From the NCBI GenBank assembly GCA_946482515.1, contig CAMLRS010000007.1:167318-231317 (forward strand): a stretch of 64,000 nucleotides of DNA, in the 5' to 3' direction. Numbering within the stretch: the first letter of the stretch is position 1; each line of letters starts with the position of its first letter. Shown here one piece after another: positions 25,729 through 33,322 of the stretch. The DNA comes from an uncultured Flavobacteriales bacterium (lineage in GTDB: Bacteria; Bacteroidota; Bacteroidia; Flavobacteriales; Crocinitomicaceae). A program made the position numbers and the translations under genes. The notes under the pieces are model-generated. The model saw only the letters and a list, made by a program, of their open reading frames with translations, did no database searches and had not been told where the DNA came from.

Positions 25729-26712
25729 ATGAAGTTCACGATCCTTACATTCTTCCTCCTGCTCGGTAGCTTAAGCTGCCAGGCGCAAACCGAAAAATCC
25801 ATGGAACAAAATACCAATCCGCTTTTGTGCGACCCGGCGACCGGCGTCTGCGAAATGCCCACCAGCCCATCTGCAACTAAAACTGATTCGATTCCGGCCG
25901 GTAAAAAAGCCGTGAAGATCATCTACTTCACCGACCCGATCTGCTCTTCCTGCTGGGGAATCGAGCCGCAATTGCGAAGACTGAAGCTCGAATACGGCAA
26001 CGATGTGGAAATCGAATACCATATGGGTGGCCTGCTGCCCGACTGGAGCTACAACAGCGGTGGGATCAGCAAGCCATCCGATGTGGCGCATCACTGGGAT
26101 GAAGTCAGCGGTTATTACCAGATGCCCATCGACGGCGATGTGTGGCTCGAAGACCCGCTCGATTCTTCCTATCCGCCTTCGATCGCGTTCAAAGCCGCCC
26201 AGCTGCAGGATCCACACAAAGCCCTCATATTCCTTCGCCTGATGCGGGAAATGGTTTTCCTGCGCAAGCAAAATATCGCGAAATGGGAACACATCAGCGA
26301 AGCAGCTGTTGGTGCTGGTCTGGACACCGCCCAGCTCAAACAGGATTACAACGGAACGGCGAAAACCCTCTTTCAGCAAGATCTCGAGCTGGCGAAAAGT
26401 ATGGGTGTTCGTGGCTTCCCGACGATTTTTGTCACCGATGGAAAAGGCCGTACGGAACGCGTTTACGGTTCACGGCCTTATGCCGAATACGAAAAAGCCA
26501 TCGTTACGATCTGGCCGGAAGCGAAGAAGATCAATTATGCGAAAGACTGGAACAGCCTGTTTGCGATCTATCCCACGCTGACCACACGCGAATTTGCCGA
26601 GCTCAGCGATCATTCGCTCAAAGAAGCTGCAGCGCTACTGCAGCAATTGGTAACAGAAAACCAGCTCTCGCGTTTCGATACCAAAAACGGCCCGCTCTGG
26701 ATCAGCGACTGA
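25729..26712 (+). CDS. DsbA/FrnE-like thioredoxin-fold lipoprotein or secreted oxidoreductase
   Basis: 327 residues from ATG at 25729 (MKFTILTFFLLLGSLSCQAQ), which gives an export signal. A CDPATGVC motif follows near residue 28. The thioredoxin-fold domain has the redox motif CSSC (Cys72, Cys75) after YFTDPI, then EYHMGGLLPDW, and a cis-proline loop GVRGFPTIF, as in FrnE/YwbO/SpxH DsbA relatives. An extra C-terminal region of about 90 residues ends in a winged-helix-like LKEAAALLQQLV. It should make or exchange disulfides, probably under control of the divergent HxlR regulator. Confidence 0.88.
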   Translation: MKFTILTFFLLLGSLSCQAQTEKSMEQNTNPLLCDPATGVCEMPTSPSATKTDSIPAGKKAVKIIYFTDPICSSCWGIEPQLRRLKLEYGNDVEIEYHMGGLLPDWSYNSGGISKPSDVAHHWDEVSGYYQMPIDGDVWLEDPLDSSYPPSIAFKAAQLQDPHKALIFLRLMREMVFLRKQNIAKWEHISEAAVGAGLDTAQLKQDYNGTAKTLFQQDLELAKSMGVRGFPTIFVTDGKGRTERVYGSRPYAEYEKAIVTIWPEAKKINYAKDWNSLFAIYPTLTTREFAELSDHSLKEAAALLQQLVTENQLSRFDTKNGPLWISD

Positions 26713-26956
26713 TGCCGGTGACTGAAAGACTTTTTGGGTGAACCATTAAAAAGCACTACCTTTGCACCTCAGGTAGCAGATCTGTCAGATAGCGGATGTT
26801 GTGATTTAGTCTCGTCGAGCGCTTCAGCGTTTTTCCTTTCTCTTTTACCATTGGTGCTTTTTGTGGATGAATACAAGGATTCCGAACAAATCAGTTGCTT
26901 CGGTTTGCCCTGTAACCTGAAATGAGTCACTCAGTAATTTAATACAGTTTCCATAC
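26713..26956 (+). promoter_or_regulatory. Promoter and long 5' leader of the cold-shock gene
   Basis: A textbook Bacteroidota promoter, TTTTGG at 26731 and TACCTTTG at 26757-26764, with 20 bases between TTG and the -7 box. The start codon is at 26957, so the untranslated leader is about 185 bases. That length is typical of cold-shock mRNAs, whose leader folds act as temperature sensors. A weak ORF inside it (26734-26925) has no family features. Confidence 0.6.
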
Positions 26957-27385
26957 ATGGGAGATACCTTCAATAAGAAAGAACGAGAGAAGAAAAAAGA
27001 AAAACGCAAAAAAGACAAGCTGTCGAGAAAAGAAGCGCGCAAGGACAATCCGGGCGGTCTGGACAGTATGATTGCCTACGTGGACGAGAACGGTATGCTT
27101 ACCGATACACCACCGGATCCAACGAAGGCGAAAGCGAAAATCGACGTCAGCAATATCGAAATCAGCATCCCGAAGAAAGAACGCGAAGAAGTGGATCCGA
27201 CAATGACCGGAACCATCAGCTTTTACGACGATTCAAAAGGCTATGGCTTTATCAAATCCGGCGAAGAAAGCTTTTTCATGCACTGCAACAACGTTTCCGG
27301 TCAGCCGGCGCAGGGCAAACGCGTGCGTTTCGAAAAGGAAAGAGGTACGCGAGGCTGGACAGCTGTGCGTGTCGTGATCGAATAA
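26957..27385 (+). CDS. Cold-shock-domain protein with basic N-terminal extension
   Basis: 142 residues. Residues 1-33 are highly basic (NKKEREKKKEKRKKDKLSRK), probably disordered and RNA-binding. A middle part reads MIAYVDENGMLTDTPPDP. Residues about 79-142 form the cold-shock fold: GTISFYDDSKGYGFI (RNP1) and SFFMHCNNV (RNP2 with His, Cys instead of the usual V-x-S). This extended form is common in Bacteroidota. It is thought to act as an RNA chaperone. The long leader supports temperature control. Confidence 0.9.
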   Translation: MGDTFNKKEREKKKEKRKKDKLSRKEARKDNPGGLDSMIAYVDENGMLTDTPPDPTKAKAKIDVSNIEISIPKKEREEVDPTMTGTISFYDDSKGYGFIKSGEESFFMHCNNVSGQPAQGKRVRFEKERGTRGWTAVRVVIE

Positions 27386-27410
27386 TAGTTGAGCAGACTT
27401 TGTCTGATAC

Positions 27411-27440
27411 GATTTCCGGTCAATACAATGATCGGAAATC
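27411..27440 (+). terminator. Stem-loop between convergent genes
   Basis: GATTTCCG at 27411-27418 pairs with CGGAAATC at 27433-27440, followed by ATTCTTTTT. It serves the cold-shock gene and touches the stop of the convergent secreted protein. Confidence 0.75.
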
Positions 27441-28005
27441 ATTCTTTTTCCAGCCGTGTTACCTCGTCAATATACCACTCACCATCTTCCGCTTTGATCA
27501 GATTGATGCTCAGGTAAACGCCCCACGTCCAGTCGCCGGAATAATAGCGCATCGTGACAGAGGCCGTCGAATCGTTGATAATCAGGTCTTCCAGACGGAA
27601 ACCATCCGGATCTTCCTGGGCGTTGAGATAATAGGCATAATCAAACGGGCAGCCCATAGGTGCGTTCATTTCAATGCCGCCTTCCCAGACTTGTTCCGGT
27701 GTGAGCTTTTCCTGTTCCAGACCGACTTTGCATTCGTTGAATTCAATGTCACGTGAGGCAATAAATGCATCCGTGAAGAGGCCCGTTTTCCCCAGTTCCG
27801 TTTTATAGGATTCCAGGTCGAGCAGGTAATAGCCCTGTTCACTCACAATGGGTCGCGGACTATCAAGCTTCGACAGGCAAATTTCATTGTAGAAACGGGT
27901 GCAAAGCGCATTAATGGCTTCGGAATCGGGATTGTCGTCGGCCCTCGCAACGATAGAAGAGAAGGTCGACGAGACGAGCAACAGGCAGAGAAAAAGGTTG
28001 TTCAT
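27439..28005 (-). CDS. Secreted protein of unknown function (NTF2/DUF3828-like)
   Basis: 188 residues with signal peptide MNNLFLCLLLVSSTFSSIVARA. The plan of an N-terminal helix (SEAINALCTRFYNEICLSKL) followed by strands ending in WGVYLSINLIKAEDGEWYIDEV suggests an NTF2-like fold such as DUF3828. I am not certain. TAGATTTG (complement of 28030-28037) lies 25 bases upstream. Confidence 0.65.
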   Translation of the reverse strand: MNNLFLCLLLVSSTFSSIVARADDNPDSEAINALCTRFYNEICLSKLDSPRPIVSEQGYYLLDLESYKTELGKTGLFTDAFIASRDIEFNECKVGLEQEKLTPEQVWEGGIEMNAPMGCPFDYAYYLNAQEDPDGFRLEDLIINDSTASVTMRYYSGDWTWGVYLSINLIKAEDGEWYIDEVTRLEKE

Positions 28006-28029
28006 TAGGTTTTGCGTTTAACAGGTAGT

Positions 28030-28037
28030 CAAATCTA
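28030..28037 (-). promoter_or_regulatory. -7 box for the 188-residue secreted protein gene
   Basis: The complement reads TAGATTTG, exact TAnnTTTG, 25 bases upstream of the ATG at 28005. Confidence 0.5.
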
Positions 28038-28045
28038 GCGATTTT

Positions 28046-28834
28046 CTATTTTTCAAGCAATTCCTTTGTTTCCGGCTTGGGACGGGTGAATTGGATCCGC
28101 GGTCCTTCCCACGGCTGTAGATTTCCCGAAAGATCCATAAACGAAAACGCCGCTTCGTAGTTGTCGCCTGAATCTTCCTTGAAAACGAAAGCACCTGAAC
28201 ACATATTGTGACCAATAGATATCACATCTGTAACGACGAGGTAGTAAGTCGTTTCTTCGCCGGAAAGCACGCTTTTGACGACCGTTTTCACCAGCATCGG
28301 TGATGCGTCAGTAGCGGGAACGTCGAAGCTCACATACATCGCCGGTCCGCATCCATAAAACTGACACGTTTTTCCCGTTTCCTTTGGAACAGCTGTAACG
28401 ACAGGCTTTTCCAGGTCTTTTTCTCCAACGATGCGAAAGATATAAGGCCGGGCCTTATCTGTTGTGTAGTCGTATTCACCCAGCGACTCGTATTCCGGCA
28501 GGTTGTCGATGTAAAGGGTGTAATCCAGCCCGGCTTCCGGCTCCGTTTCCGGCACCAGCAGCGCCTGTGAAAGCCAGAACTGGCCCACGAGCGTTTCTTT
28601 TACATTCAGCCGGATCTTTTTATCACCGCTTTTCAGGTAGATCGGGTATTTCGTATTCAGGCCGTAAACAACCGACTGGCTTTCAGCATAGCCTTCGAGC
28701 AGGAATACGGTGTTCTGTTTGACAGCACCACCGGCCGGGAAAACCGACAGACCCGTTCCGGCGCAATCGGCCTGGGCGGAAAAGAAGGTGAAAAGCGCAA
28801 GTGTGAAGAGGAAGAAGGATTTCATGAGCTTCAT
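28046..28834 (-). CDS. Secreted protein of unknown function
   Basis: 262 residues; signal peptide MKLMKSFFLFTLALFTFFSAQA, cleaved before DCAGTGLSVFP. The mature chain contains repeated strand-like blocks (VFLLEGYAESQ, IRLNVKETL, MYVSFDVPATDA, GAFVFKEDSG) and four cysteines. It looks like one or two immunoglobulin-like domains of unknown type. The C-terminus is charged (KPETKELLEK). Divergent from the methyltransferase at 28953. Confidence 0.65.
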   Translation of the reverse strand: MKLMKSFFLFTLALFTFFSAQADCAGTGLSVFPAGGAVKQNTVFLLEGYAESQSVVYGLNTKYPIYLKSGDKKIRLNVKETLVGQFWLSQALLVPETEPEAGLDYTLYIDNLPEYESLGEYDYTTDKARPYIFRIVGEKDLEKPVVTAVPKETGKTCQFYGCGPAMYVSFDVPATDASPMLVKTVVKSVLSGEETTYYLVVTDVISIGHNMCSGAFVFKEDSGDNYEAAFSFMDLSGNLQPWEGPRIQFTRPKPETKELLEK

Positions 28835-28952
28835 TTTTTGGTTGATAAACCTGAAAAGCAGAAAGGTTCAGCTGAAGGTAGCGAAAAAACAGCAAAATGC
28901 TATTGCGGCGAAGGTGATCTGCGTACCTTTAAGCACTATTCAAAAACACACC

Positions 28953-29615
28953 ATGAAAGACATGACCGAAGAACAGCTCGCAGCATTGGCCAGTCAGCTC
29001 AGCTGTCCTACAGGTGAGCACGGACTCGAAGTCGCCGATATGATGCACGCCGGCAATATCGGTATGACGACCGCGGCCATCGAAGCGCTGAATATCCGCA
29101 ACGGCGCTGCTGTATTAGAGCTTGGACACGGCAGTGCCGCGCATCTGGGATTGATCCTCGATAAAGGAGCGGATGTCACTTACACTGGCCTCGAAATTTC
29201 GGAGACCATGCACGTTGAAGCGAAGCAACAAAATGCCGAATTCGTTTCCCAAAAACGTGCGCATTTTGCCCTGTACAACGGCAACGACATCCCCTTTCCG
29301 GATGATTCTTTCGATGCGATCCTGACCGTGAACACTGTTTATTTCTGGGAAAATCATTTACACCTGCTGCGCGAGCTTTTCCGTGTGCTGAAGCCCGGTG
29401 GAACGTTCGCGCTGACCTTCGCTCAAAAGGATTTCATGCAGCACCTGCCGTTTACCAAATACGGTTTCCAGCTCTTCAGCAACGATGACATCAGCGCGCT
29501 GGTCCATCAAACCGATTTCCAGCTCATAGAAATATCCGTACACGAAGAAGTCGTTACGACCAGAACCGGCGAATCGGTAACGCGGCAGTTTTCGGTAGCG
29601 AAAATGAGGAAATAA
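28953..29615 (+). CDS. SAM-dependent methyltransferase (Methyltransf_11 type)
   Basis: 220 residues from ATG at 28953 (MKDMTEEQLAAL), preferred over a start at 28710 that runs through the divergent gene; a TACCTTTA box lies about 22 bases upstream. Motif I is AAVLELGHGSAAHLG, with the acidic residue in YTGLEIS. The core SFDAILTVNTVYFWENH and LLRELFRVLKPGG are typical of Methyltransf_11, as in arsenite or quinone methyltransferase relatives. Substrate unknown. Confidence 0.88.
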   Translation: MKDMTEEQLAALASQLSCPTGEHGLEVADMMHAGNIGMTTAAIEALNIRNGAAVLELGHGSAAHLGLILDKGADVTYTGLEISETMHVEAKQQNAEFVSQKRAHFALYNGNDIPFPDDSFDAILTVNTVYFWENHLHLLRELFRVLKPGGTFALTFAQKDFMQHLPFTKYGFQLFSNDDISALVHQTDFQLIEISVHEEVVTTRTGESVTRQFSVAKMRK

Positions 29616-29626
29616 TGTGAGCGGTT

Positions 29627-30256
29627 TTAATCCAGATAACTCGCACTTCCACTGTACAAGATCCCGTTTACCTGTCGTGTTTCTTTGTCGAATTGCTTCA
29701 GATCGACCGATCCTTCGAATGAATCGGAATAGATCACGTTGTCGTCTTTTTTGAACTTCAGGCGGATTTTGGTCTTGAATTTCCCGCTGTAGTGTTTGAT
29801 CGGGATCATCACGTATTTTCCTGGGTCGAGCTGCAACGGATCGAAATAACTATTACCGCAGCCGCTGTACACCCAATATTCGATCGGTGCCCACTTGCCG
29901 TCTTCATCGAGTGCTTCCTGGATCATGATCAGGCTGCCATCCTGCCGGTCGGAGTTGAACGTCGAGTCGCTGGTATTGATGAGGTAGCCCGTGAAATAAT
30001 CCTTCGGATTGTCTTCCGTCCAGCTAAAGCCCAGCGCTGCCAATCCCGACGGTTTCAGCTTTGTGTCAAAGTGAAAATACGTTTTGCCCTGTTCCGGCTC
30101 AAACTGGAGCGAGTCGTTGGCCATCGGCTGACTGCATTCGTAATACGCGCGCTGGTTGCCCTTGTCGTCGTTTTTCCGGGCTTTTTTGTTTTCCGAAAAC
30201 CCGGACAAGGCGAACAATAATACGCTGAAGAGCAGGATGATTCTGGATCGGTTCAT
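29627..30256 (-). CDS. Secreted protein of unknown function
   Basis: 209 residues with signal peptide MNRSRIILLFSVLLFALSGF and a basic stretch (NKKARKNDDKGNQ) at the mature start. The body contains GYLINTSDSTFNSDRQDGSL and KYVMIPIKHYSGKFKTKIRL, an immunoglobulin-like or DUF4352-like pattern of secreted beta proteins, similar in plan to the product at 7770-8327. TATTTTTG lies 28 bases upstream. Convergent with the methyltransferase, 11 bases apart. Confidence 0.65.
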   Translation of the reverse strand: MNRSRIILLFSVLLFALSGFSENKKARKNDDKGNQRAYYECSQPMANDSLQFEPEQGKTYFHFDTKLKPSGLAALGFSWTEDNPKDYFTGYLINTSDSTFNSDRQDGSLIMIQEALDEDGKWAPIEYWVYSGCGNSYFDPLQLDPGKYVMIPIKHYSGKFKTKIRLKFKKDDNVIYSDSFEGSVDLKQFDKETRQVNGILYSGSASYLD

Positions 30257-30283
30257 TCGTCAGGGTTTGGAAGCAGGAAGGTA

Positions 30284-30291
30284 CAAAAATA
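30284..30291 (-). promoter_or_regulatory. -7 box for the 209-residue secreted protein gene
   Basis: The complement reads TATTTTTG, exact TAnnTTTG, 28 bases upstream of the ATG at 30256. Confidence 0.5.
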
Positions 30292-30307
30292 GTTTGAGAA
30301 TGCTTTT

Positions 30308-30763
30308 TCACAGGCCGTTCAGCCGTTTCAGGTGATCTTCGAGGTCATTTTTGAGATCGTTCATCACCACTGATTTAGGAATAAAAACTGCACTCCAGAT
30401 CAACAATGATATGATAATTGGAAGGAAAAGCGGAATGTGTTTATCTGCCGGGGCGAAGTAAAGTCCGTAGGGCAGGAGTCCGAAAATGAAGACCAGAAAG
30501 GTTTCCGTCTTCAGCGAGATATGGATTTTTGATTTGTCCAGGGTAACTTTTACCTTCAGGTCGCGCAGGAAATCTTTCTTCCGGAGTGCTTTGACGAAAT
30601 CCGTTTTTTCCAGGAACAGCTCATCGTCTCCCAGCCGGGTTGCCGTCATGTCGAGGGCGGAAAGCCGCTCTTCCAGCTGGTTCAAAAAAAACTTTTCCGA
30701 AGTGATTTTTTGCGGCGGCTGATCGAACGAGATCGTTTTAGTGATGGCGAACGGAAATCTCAT
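30308..30763 (-). CDS. Membrane protein of unknown function
   Basis: 151 residues. A soluble N-terminal part of ~85 residues (KFFLNQLEERLSALDMTATR, then strands) precedes two adjacent hydrophobic helices (about 86-103 and 109-128) and a charged tail. No family recognised. TACCTTTG (complement of 30792-30799) lies 29 bases upstream of the ATG, supporting the start. Confidence 0.65.
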   Translation of the reverse strand: MRFPFAITKTISFDQPPQKITSEKFFLNQLEERLSALDMTATRLGDDELFLEKTDFVKALRKKDFLRDLKVKVTLDKSKIHISLKTETFLVFIFGLLPYGLYFAPADKHIPLFLPIIISLLIWSAVFIPKSVVMNDLKNDLEDHLKRLNGL

Positions 30764-30791
30764 GGGATGATTACTTCTTCAGGTTGATGCT

Positions 30792-30799
30792 CAAAGGTA
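30792..30799 (-). promoter_or_regulatory. -7 box for the 151-residue membrane protein gene
   Basis: The complement reads TACCTTTG, exact TAnnTTTG, 29 bases upstream of the ATG at 30763. Confidence 0.55.
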
Positions 30800-30861
30800 C
30801 GACGAAACATCGACGTGGATGGTGCGGGTGGAGATATGCTATAAAGCGACTGAAAGGCTAT

Positions 30862-31296
30862 TCAATTAATAATCTCTGCTTTTTCCGCTTCGATCTTCGC
30901 CAGTCGTTCGCGCCATACCTGGAGCTCTTCGGGTGAGAGTCTCACCCAATCGGTTACTTCGCCCACGATTTTCAATGGTTCCGTGCTGCGATAAGAGCGT
31001 GTGGGATTGCCCGGAAATTTTTTGTCGGTCACGTTCGGATCATTCTCAAAGCTCCCGGTGGGCTCAACGATGTAAACGCGTTCGTGTCCGTCTCCCCTGG
31101 CCAGGGCTGCGGCAAGTCCCGCCCCATTTATCAGGGCAGTGAAATAAATGTGATTCATGATCACGTCGGAGCGGTAATTCGACCGGAATCCCGCCGTCAG
31201 TAAATCACCAACCTGCAAATCTGCTTTCGTTCCGTGATAAAACGGGCCGTCGTCTAAACGATCAGTTGGGGCAGATACGATCTTTTTGCTTTCCAT
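30862..31296 (-). CDS. arr: NAD+-rifampin ADP-ribosyltransferase
   Basis: 144 residues, the usual Arr length. FYHGTKADLQVGDLL and NHIYFTALINGAGLAAALA are the family signatures. The catalytic trio of the mycobacterial enzyme (His19, Tyr49, Asp84) is present as His21, Tyr51 and Asp86 at a constant offset of two. It transfers ADP-ribose from NAD+ to a hydroxyl of rifampin and so inactivates it. The gene is alone, not in an integron or beside other resistance genes, and matches its neighbours in base composition, so it appears long resident. Confidence 0.94.
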   Translation of the reverse strand: MESKKIVSAPTDRLDDGPFYHGTKADLQVGDLLTAGFRSNYRSDVIMNHIYFTALINGAGLAAALARGDGHERVYIVEPTGSFENDPNVTDKKFPGNPTRSYRSTEPLKIVGEVTDWVRLSPEELQVWRERLAKIEAEKAEIIN

Positions 31297-31506
31297 TCTT
31301 TCGTGTTATGATTACTGTCGGGTGGCCGATAGCCCGGCAAAATCAGCAGCTAACCGGCCTTTATCGTTCAAGTGAATATAAAAAATCCTGTGAGAAATTT
31401 CCATGGGGTTATAACGAATAAATGCTGTTGTTAGTTGATTGGATTCACTGACAAATTCCCGATCATTTTGAAGAGCTCGTCAGCTTTGGAGTAGAACTAA
31501 ACTCAC

Positions 31507-31851
31507 TTAACTTAAATTCTTAACCATCGCATACAGTATCCGAGAGGGCTCATCTGCTTGTTTTTCATATACTTCAAAGGTTGTTTCATTTAAAGCGCCC
31601 TCATCTTTTAATATATCCAGAATGGCTACGCATTCAAATACGGAGCTACGTGCAATCACAAAAAAATTCCGACGATCAGGTTTTGAAAATCTACCTGAGC
31701 CTTCAGCGATATTGAGAACGATACTGAAAGAAGCCCTGTGTAATTGATCTTTCACCGTTTTGGAAGGATGAATGGATTGAATGAGCTGTTGCGCTCCCTG
31801 ATGAAATACTTTCGCTTTTTTGTAAACCTCCAGATTCTGAAATTCGAACAT
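31507..31851 (-). CDS. Four-helix-bundle protein (23S rRNA IVP family)
   Basis: 114 residues from ATG at 31851 (MFEFQNLEVYKKAKVFHQGA). FQNLEVYKKA, QLHRASFSIVLNIAEGSGR and FFVIARSSVFECVAILD are the family's conserved helices. These proteins form pentameric bundles and are encoded in 23S rRNA intervening sequences and freely in Bacteroidota genomes; their function is unknown. A longer reading frame to 32097 overlaps the tRNA-Leu terminator and tRNA and was rejected. It is the first gene downstream of tRNA-Leu. Confidence 0.88.
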   Translation of the reverse strand: MFEFQNLEVYKKAKVFHQGAQQLIQSIHPSKTVKDQLHRASFSIVLNIAEGSGRFSKPDRRNFFVIARSSVFECVAILDILKDEGALNETTFEVYEKQADEPSRILYAMVKNLS

Positions 31852-31963
31852 GCTGAATATTTGTAAGTCGGTTGATTTAATATACACATAAAATTTCAAG
31901 AATGAGATACTTGCAATAAGTGAAGGTGGAGCAAGCCTCATTCTCATTTTGCTTCTCGCTCTG

Positions 31964-32037
31964 AAAAATAACGGATGGTGGAAACAGATTGGCCAGAATG
32001 AAAATGAGAGCGATAATGAGGAAAAAAATAACGGATG
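31964..32037 (+). repeat. Duplicated terminator arm downstream of tRNA-Leu
   Basis: AAAAATAACGGATG occurs at 31964-31977 and again at 32024-32037, each followed within 3 bases by GAAACA. Only the second copy has its pairing arm at 32051-32066. The first is a duplicated half terminator. Confidence 0.65.
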
Positions 32038-32066
32038 CGAAACAAGCTCACATCCGTTATTTTTTT
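32022..32066 (-). terminator. Terminator of tRNA-Leu
   Basis: A 16-bp perfect stem, left arm ending ATAACGGATG at 32037 and right arm starting CATCCGTTAT at 32051, with a 13-base loop and A/T runs outside. It starts 3 bases past the tRNA 3' end. Confidence 0.85.
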
Positions 32067-32068
32067 TG

Positions 32069-32149
32069 TGCCCAAGACTGGACTCGAACCAGCACACCTT
32101 GCGGCGCCGCCACCTGAAGACGGTGCGTCTACCATTTCGCCACTTGGGC
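32069..32149 (-). tRNA. tRNA-Leu (CAG anticodon)
   Basis: 81 bases. Acceptor GCCCAAG/CTTGGGC, D-arm with AATGGTAGA loop, anticodon stem CCGTC/GGCGG with loop TTCAGGT (anticodon CAG), a long variable arm typical of class II tRNAs, and T-arm GCTGG-TTCGAGT-CCAGT. CCA is not encoded (ends ACA). A TACTTTTG -7 box lies 26 bases upstream. Confidence 0.95.
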
Positions 32150-32174
32150 CCGTACTTTCTTTCGAAAGACCCGG

Positions 32175-32182
32175 CAAAAGTA
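32175..32182 (-). promoter_or_regulatory. -7 box for tRNA-Leu
   Basis: The complement reads TACTTTTG, exact TAnnTTTG, 26 bases upstream of the tRNA 5' end. Confidence 0.6.
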
Positions 32183-32325
32183 GTGCTATTTTTAAACTTT
32201 CACACCAAGCGGCTGTATTTTTCTTTAAAATCGCTGCTTTTTTGGACGAGGAATACCACGCGGGCCAAAACCACTGCAAGTATCTTCCTGAAGATCACAC
32301 GCAAAACCACTCGCAGAATTCCTCC

Positions 32326-32333
32326 TATATTTG
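32326..32333 (+). promoter_or_regulatory. -7 box deciding the start of the LytTR gene
   Basis: TATATTTG, exact TAnnTTTG, ends 5 bases before the ATG at 32338. The mRNA would have almost no leader, and this argues against the upstream start at 32035 that overlaps tRNA-Leu. Confidence 0.55.
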
Positions 32334-32337
32334 TTTT

Positions 32338-33192
32338 ATGATTGCACGCCTGCTTCATCCGTACCCGTTCGAGAAATCCACGCAGCGCCGCGTGATGGCC
32401 AGCCTGCTTTTCGGGCTGTTCGTTTTTGCGTTCCTGTTCGGCTTCCGGCCTTTCGGGATGGTGAACCTCGACTCCCAGGTGGGATATGTGGCGATGATCT
32501 TCGGGCTGATCTGTACCGTTTCCATGCTCTTTTTGGGATTTGTGGTGGTCGAATTATTCCCCGACACCTTCGACGAGCGCCGCTGGACCGTCTGGAAGGA
32601 AGTTATATGGGCGCTGTTCCACGTGCTGTTCATCGGGCTGATCAATGCACTTTTTGCGGCTTCGGTGGGGATGTGCAGCTTTACATTCGGGGCGATAATG
32701 GTATTCGTTTGGTACACATTTATTATTGGGATTTTCCCGGTAACGGTTTCCGTACTGGTGACCGAAATGCAGCTGAACCGCAAATACCGCACGACATCCG
32801 CTCAGCTGAACGAGCAGCTTTCACACGAGCAACACGCTGATACGATCGACACAGTAGTGCTGGAATCCGACAACCGCAACGAAGACCTGACGGTCCGTCC
32901 GGAAGCGATTTTATATGTCGAGGCCGCCGATAATTACGTCGAAGTGGTCTTCCGCGAAAACGGCTCGGTGAAAAAACACCTGCTGCGCTCTACGCTCAAA
33001 TCGGTGGAGGAAACTTTGTCCGATTCGCCGGCTTTTCTGCGTGTACATAAAAGCTACGTGGTGAACAACCGCCATATCGAACGGATTTCCGGAAATGCCC
33101 AAGGCTATCGTCTGCACATAGCTGGTGTTGAAGAACCGGTTCCGGTGTCACGCCGACAAAACGGTTTGCTGCGGGAAGCTTTGAATGCCTGA
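32338..33192 (+). CDS. LytTR-family DNA-binding regulator with four-helix membrane domain
   Basis: 284 residues from ATG at 32338. Four membrane helices cover about residues 20-145 (FGLFVFAFLFGFRPFGM, then three more). A coiled linker (TTSAQLNEQLSHEQ) leads to a LytTR domain at about 185-280: LYVEAADNYVEVVF, LKSVEETLSDSPAFLRVHKSYVVNN and PVSRRQNGLLREAL. No receiver domain is present, so the membrane part probably senses or is held by a partner. Four phased direct repeats downstream, before the next gene, are candidate binding sites. Such membrane LytTR regulators are frequent in Bacteroidota. Confidence 0.92.
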   Translation: MIARLLHPYPFEKSTQRRVMASLLFGLFVFAFLFGFRPFGMVNLDSQVGYVAMIFGLICTVSMLFLGFVVVELFPDTFDERRWTVWKEVIWALFHVLFIGLINALFAASVGMCSFTFGAIMVFVWYTFIIGIFPVTVSVLVTEMQLNRKYRTTSAQLNEQLSHEQHADTIDTVVLESDNRNEDLTVRPEAILYVEAADNYVEVVFRENGSVKKHLLRSTLKSVEETLSDSPAFLRVHKSYVVNNRHIERISGNAQGYRLHIAGVEEPVPVSRRQNGLLREALNA

Positions 33193-33319
33193 TCACCACA
33201 AAGGAGCAAAGATTTCTTGAAGGATAAGGGGAGGAGACAGGTCGAGATCCCGATTACCAGTATCTCTTTGCTTTCTTAAATAGTATGGTTGTAAATTAAT
33301 CTTTGCTCCTTTGTGGTGA
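33193..33319. repeat. MITE-like element with 22-bp terminal inverted repeats
   Basis: 127 bases beginning TCACCACAAAGGAGCAAA and ending with its exact inverse complement, 22 of 22 bases matched at both ends (33193-33214, 33298-33319). It begins directly after the LytTR stop codon. A single related end lies at 55024-55042. No coding capacity and no target duplication seen. Confidence 0.75.
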
Positions 33320-33322
33320 AGC

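Noticed and set aside
26734..26925. 63-residue ORF in the cold-shock leader
   Set aside because: Overlaps the promoter itself and has no family or signal features; more likely untranslated leader.
28710..28952. Longer N-terminus for the methyltransferase
   Set aside because: Overlaps the divergent secreted-protein gene and its signal peptide; ATG at 28953 has a promoter-like box.
31852..32097. Extension of the four-helix-bundle protein upstream
   Set aside because: Would read through the tRNA-Leu terminator; homologues start at MFEFQNLEVYKKA-type N-termini.
32035..32337. N-terminal extension of the LytTR protein by 101 residues
   Set aside because: It runs through tRNA-Leu and its promoter; the TATATTTG box and ATG at 32338 give a normal membrane-domain start.
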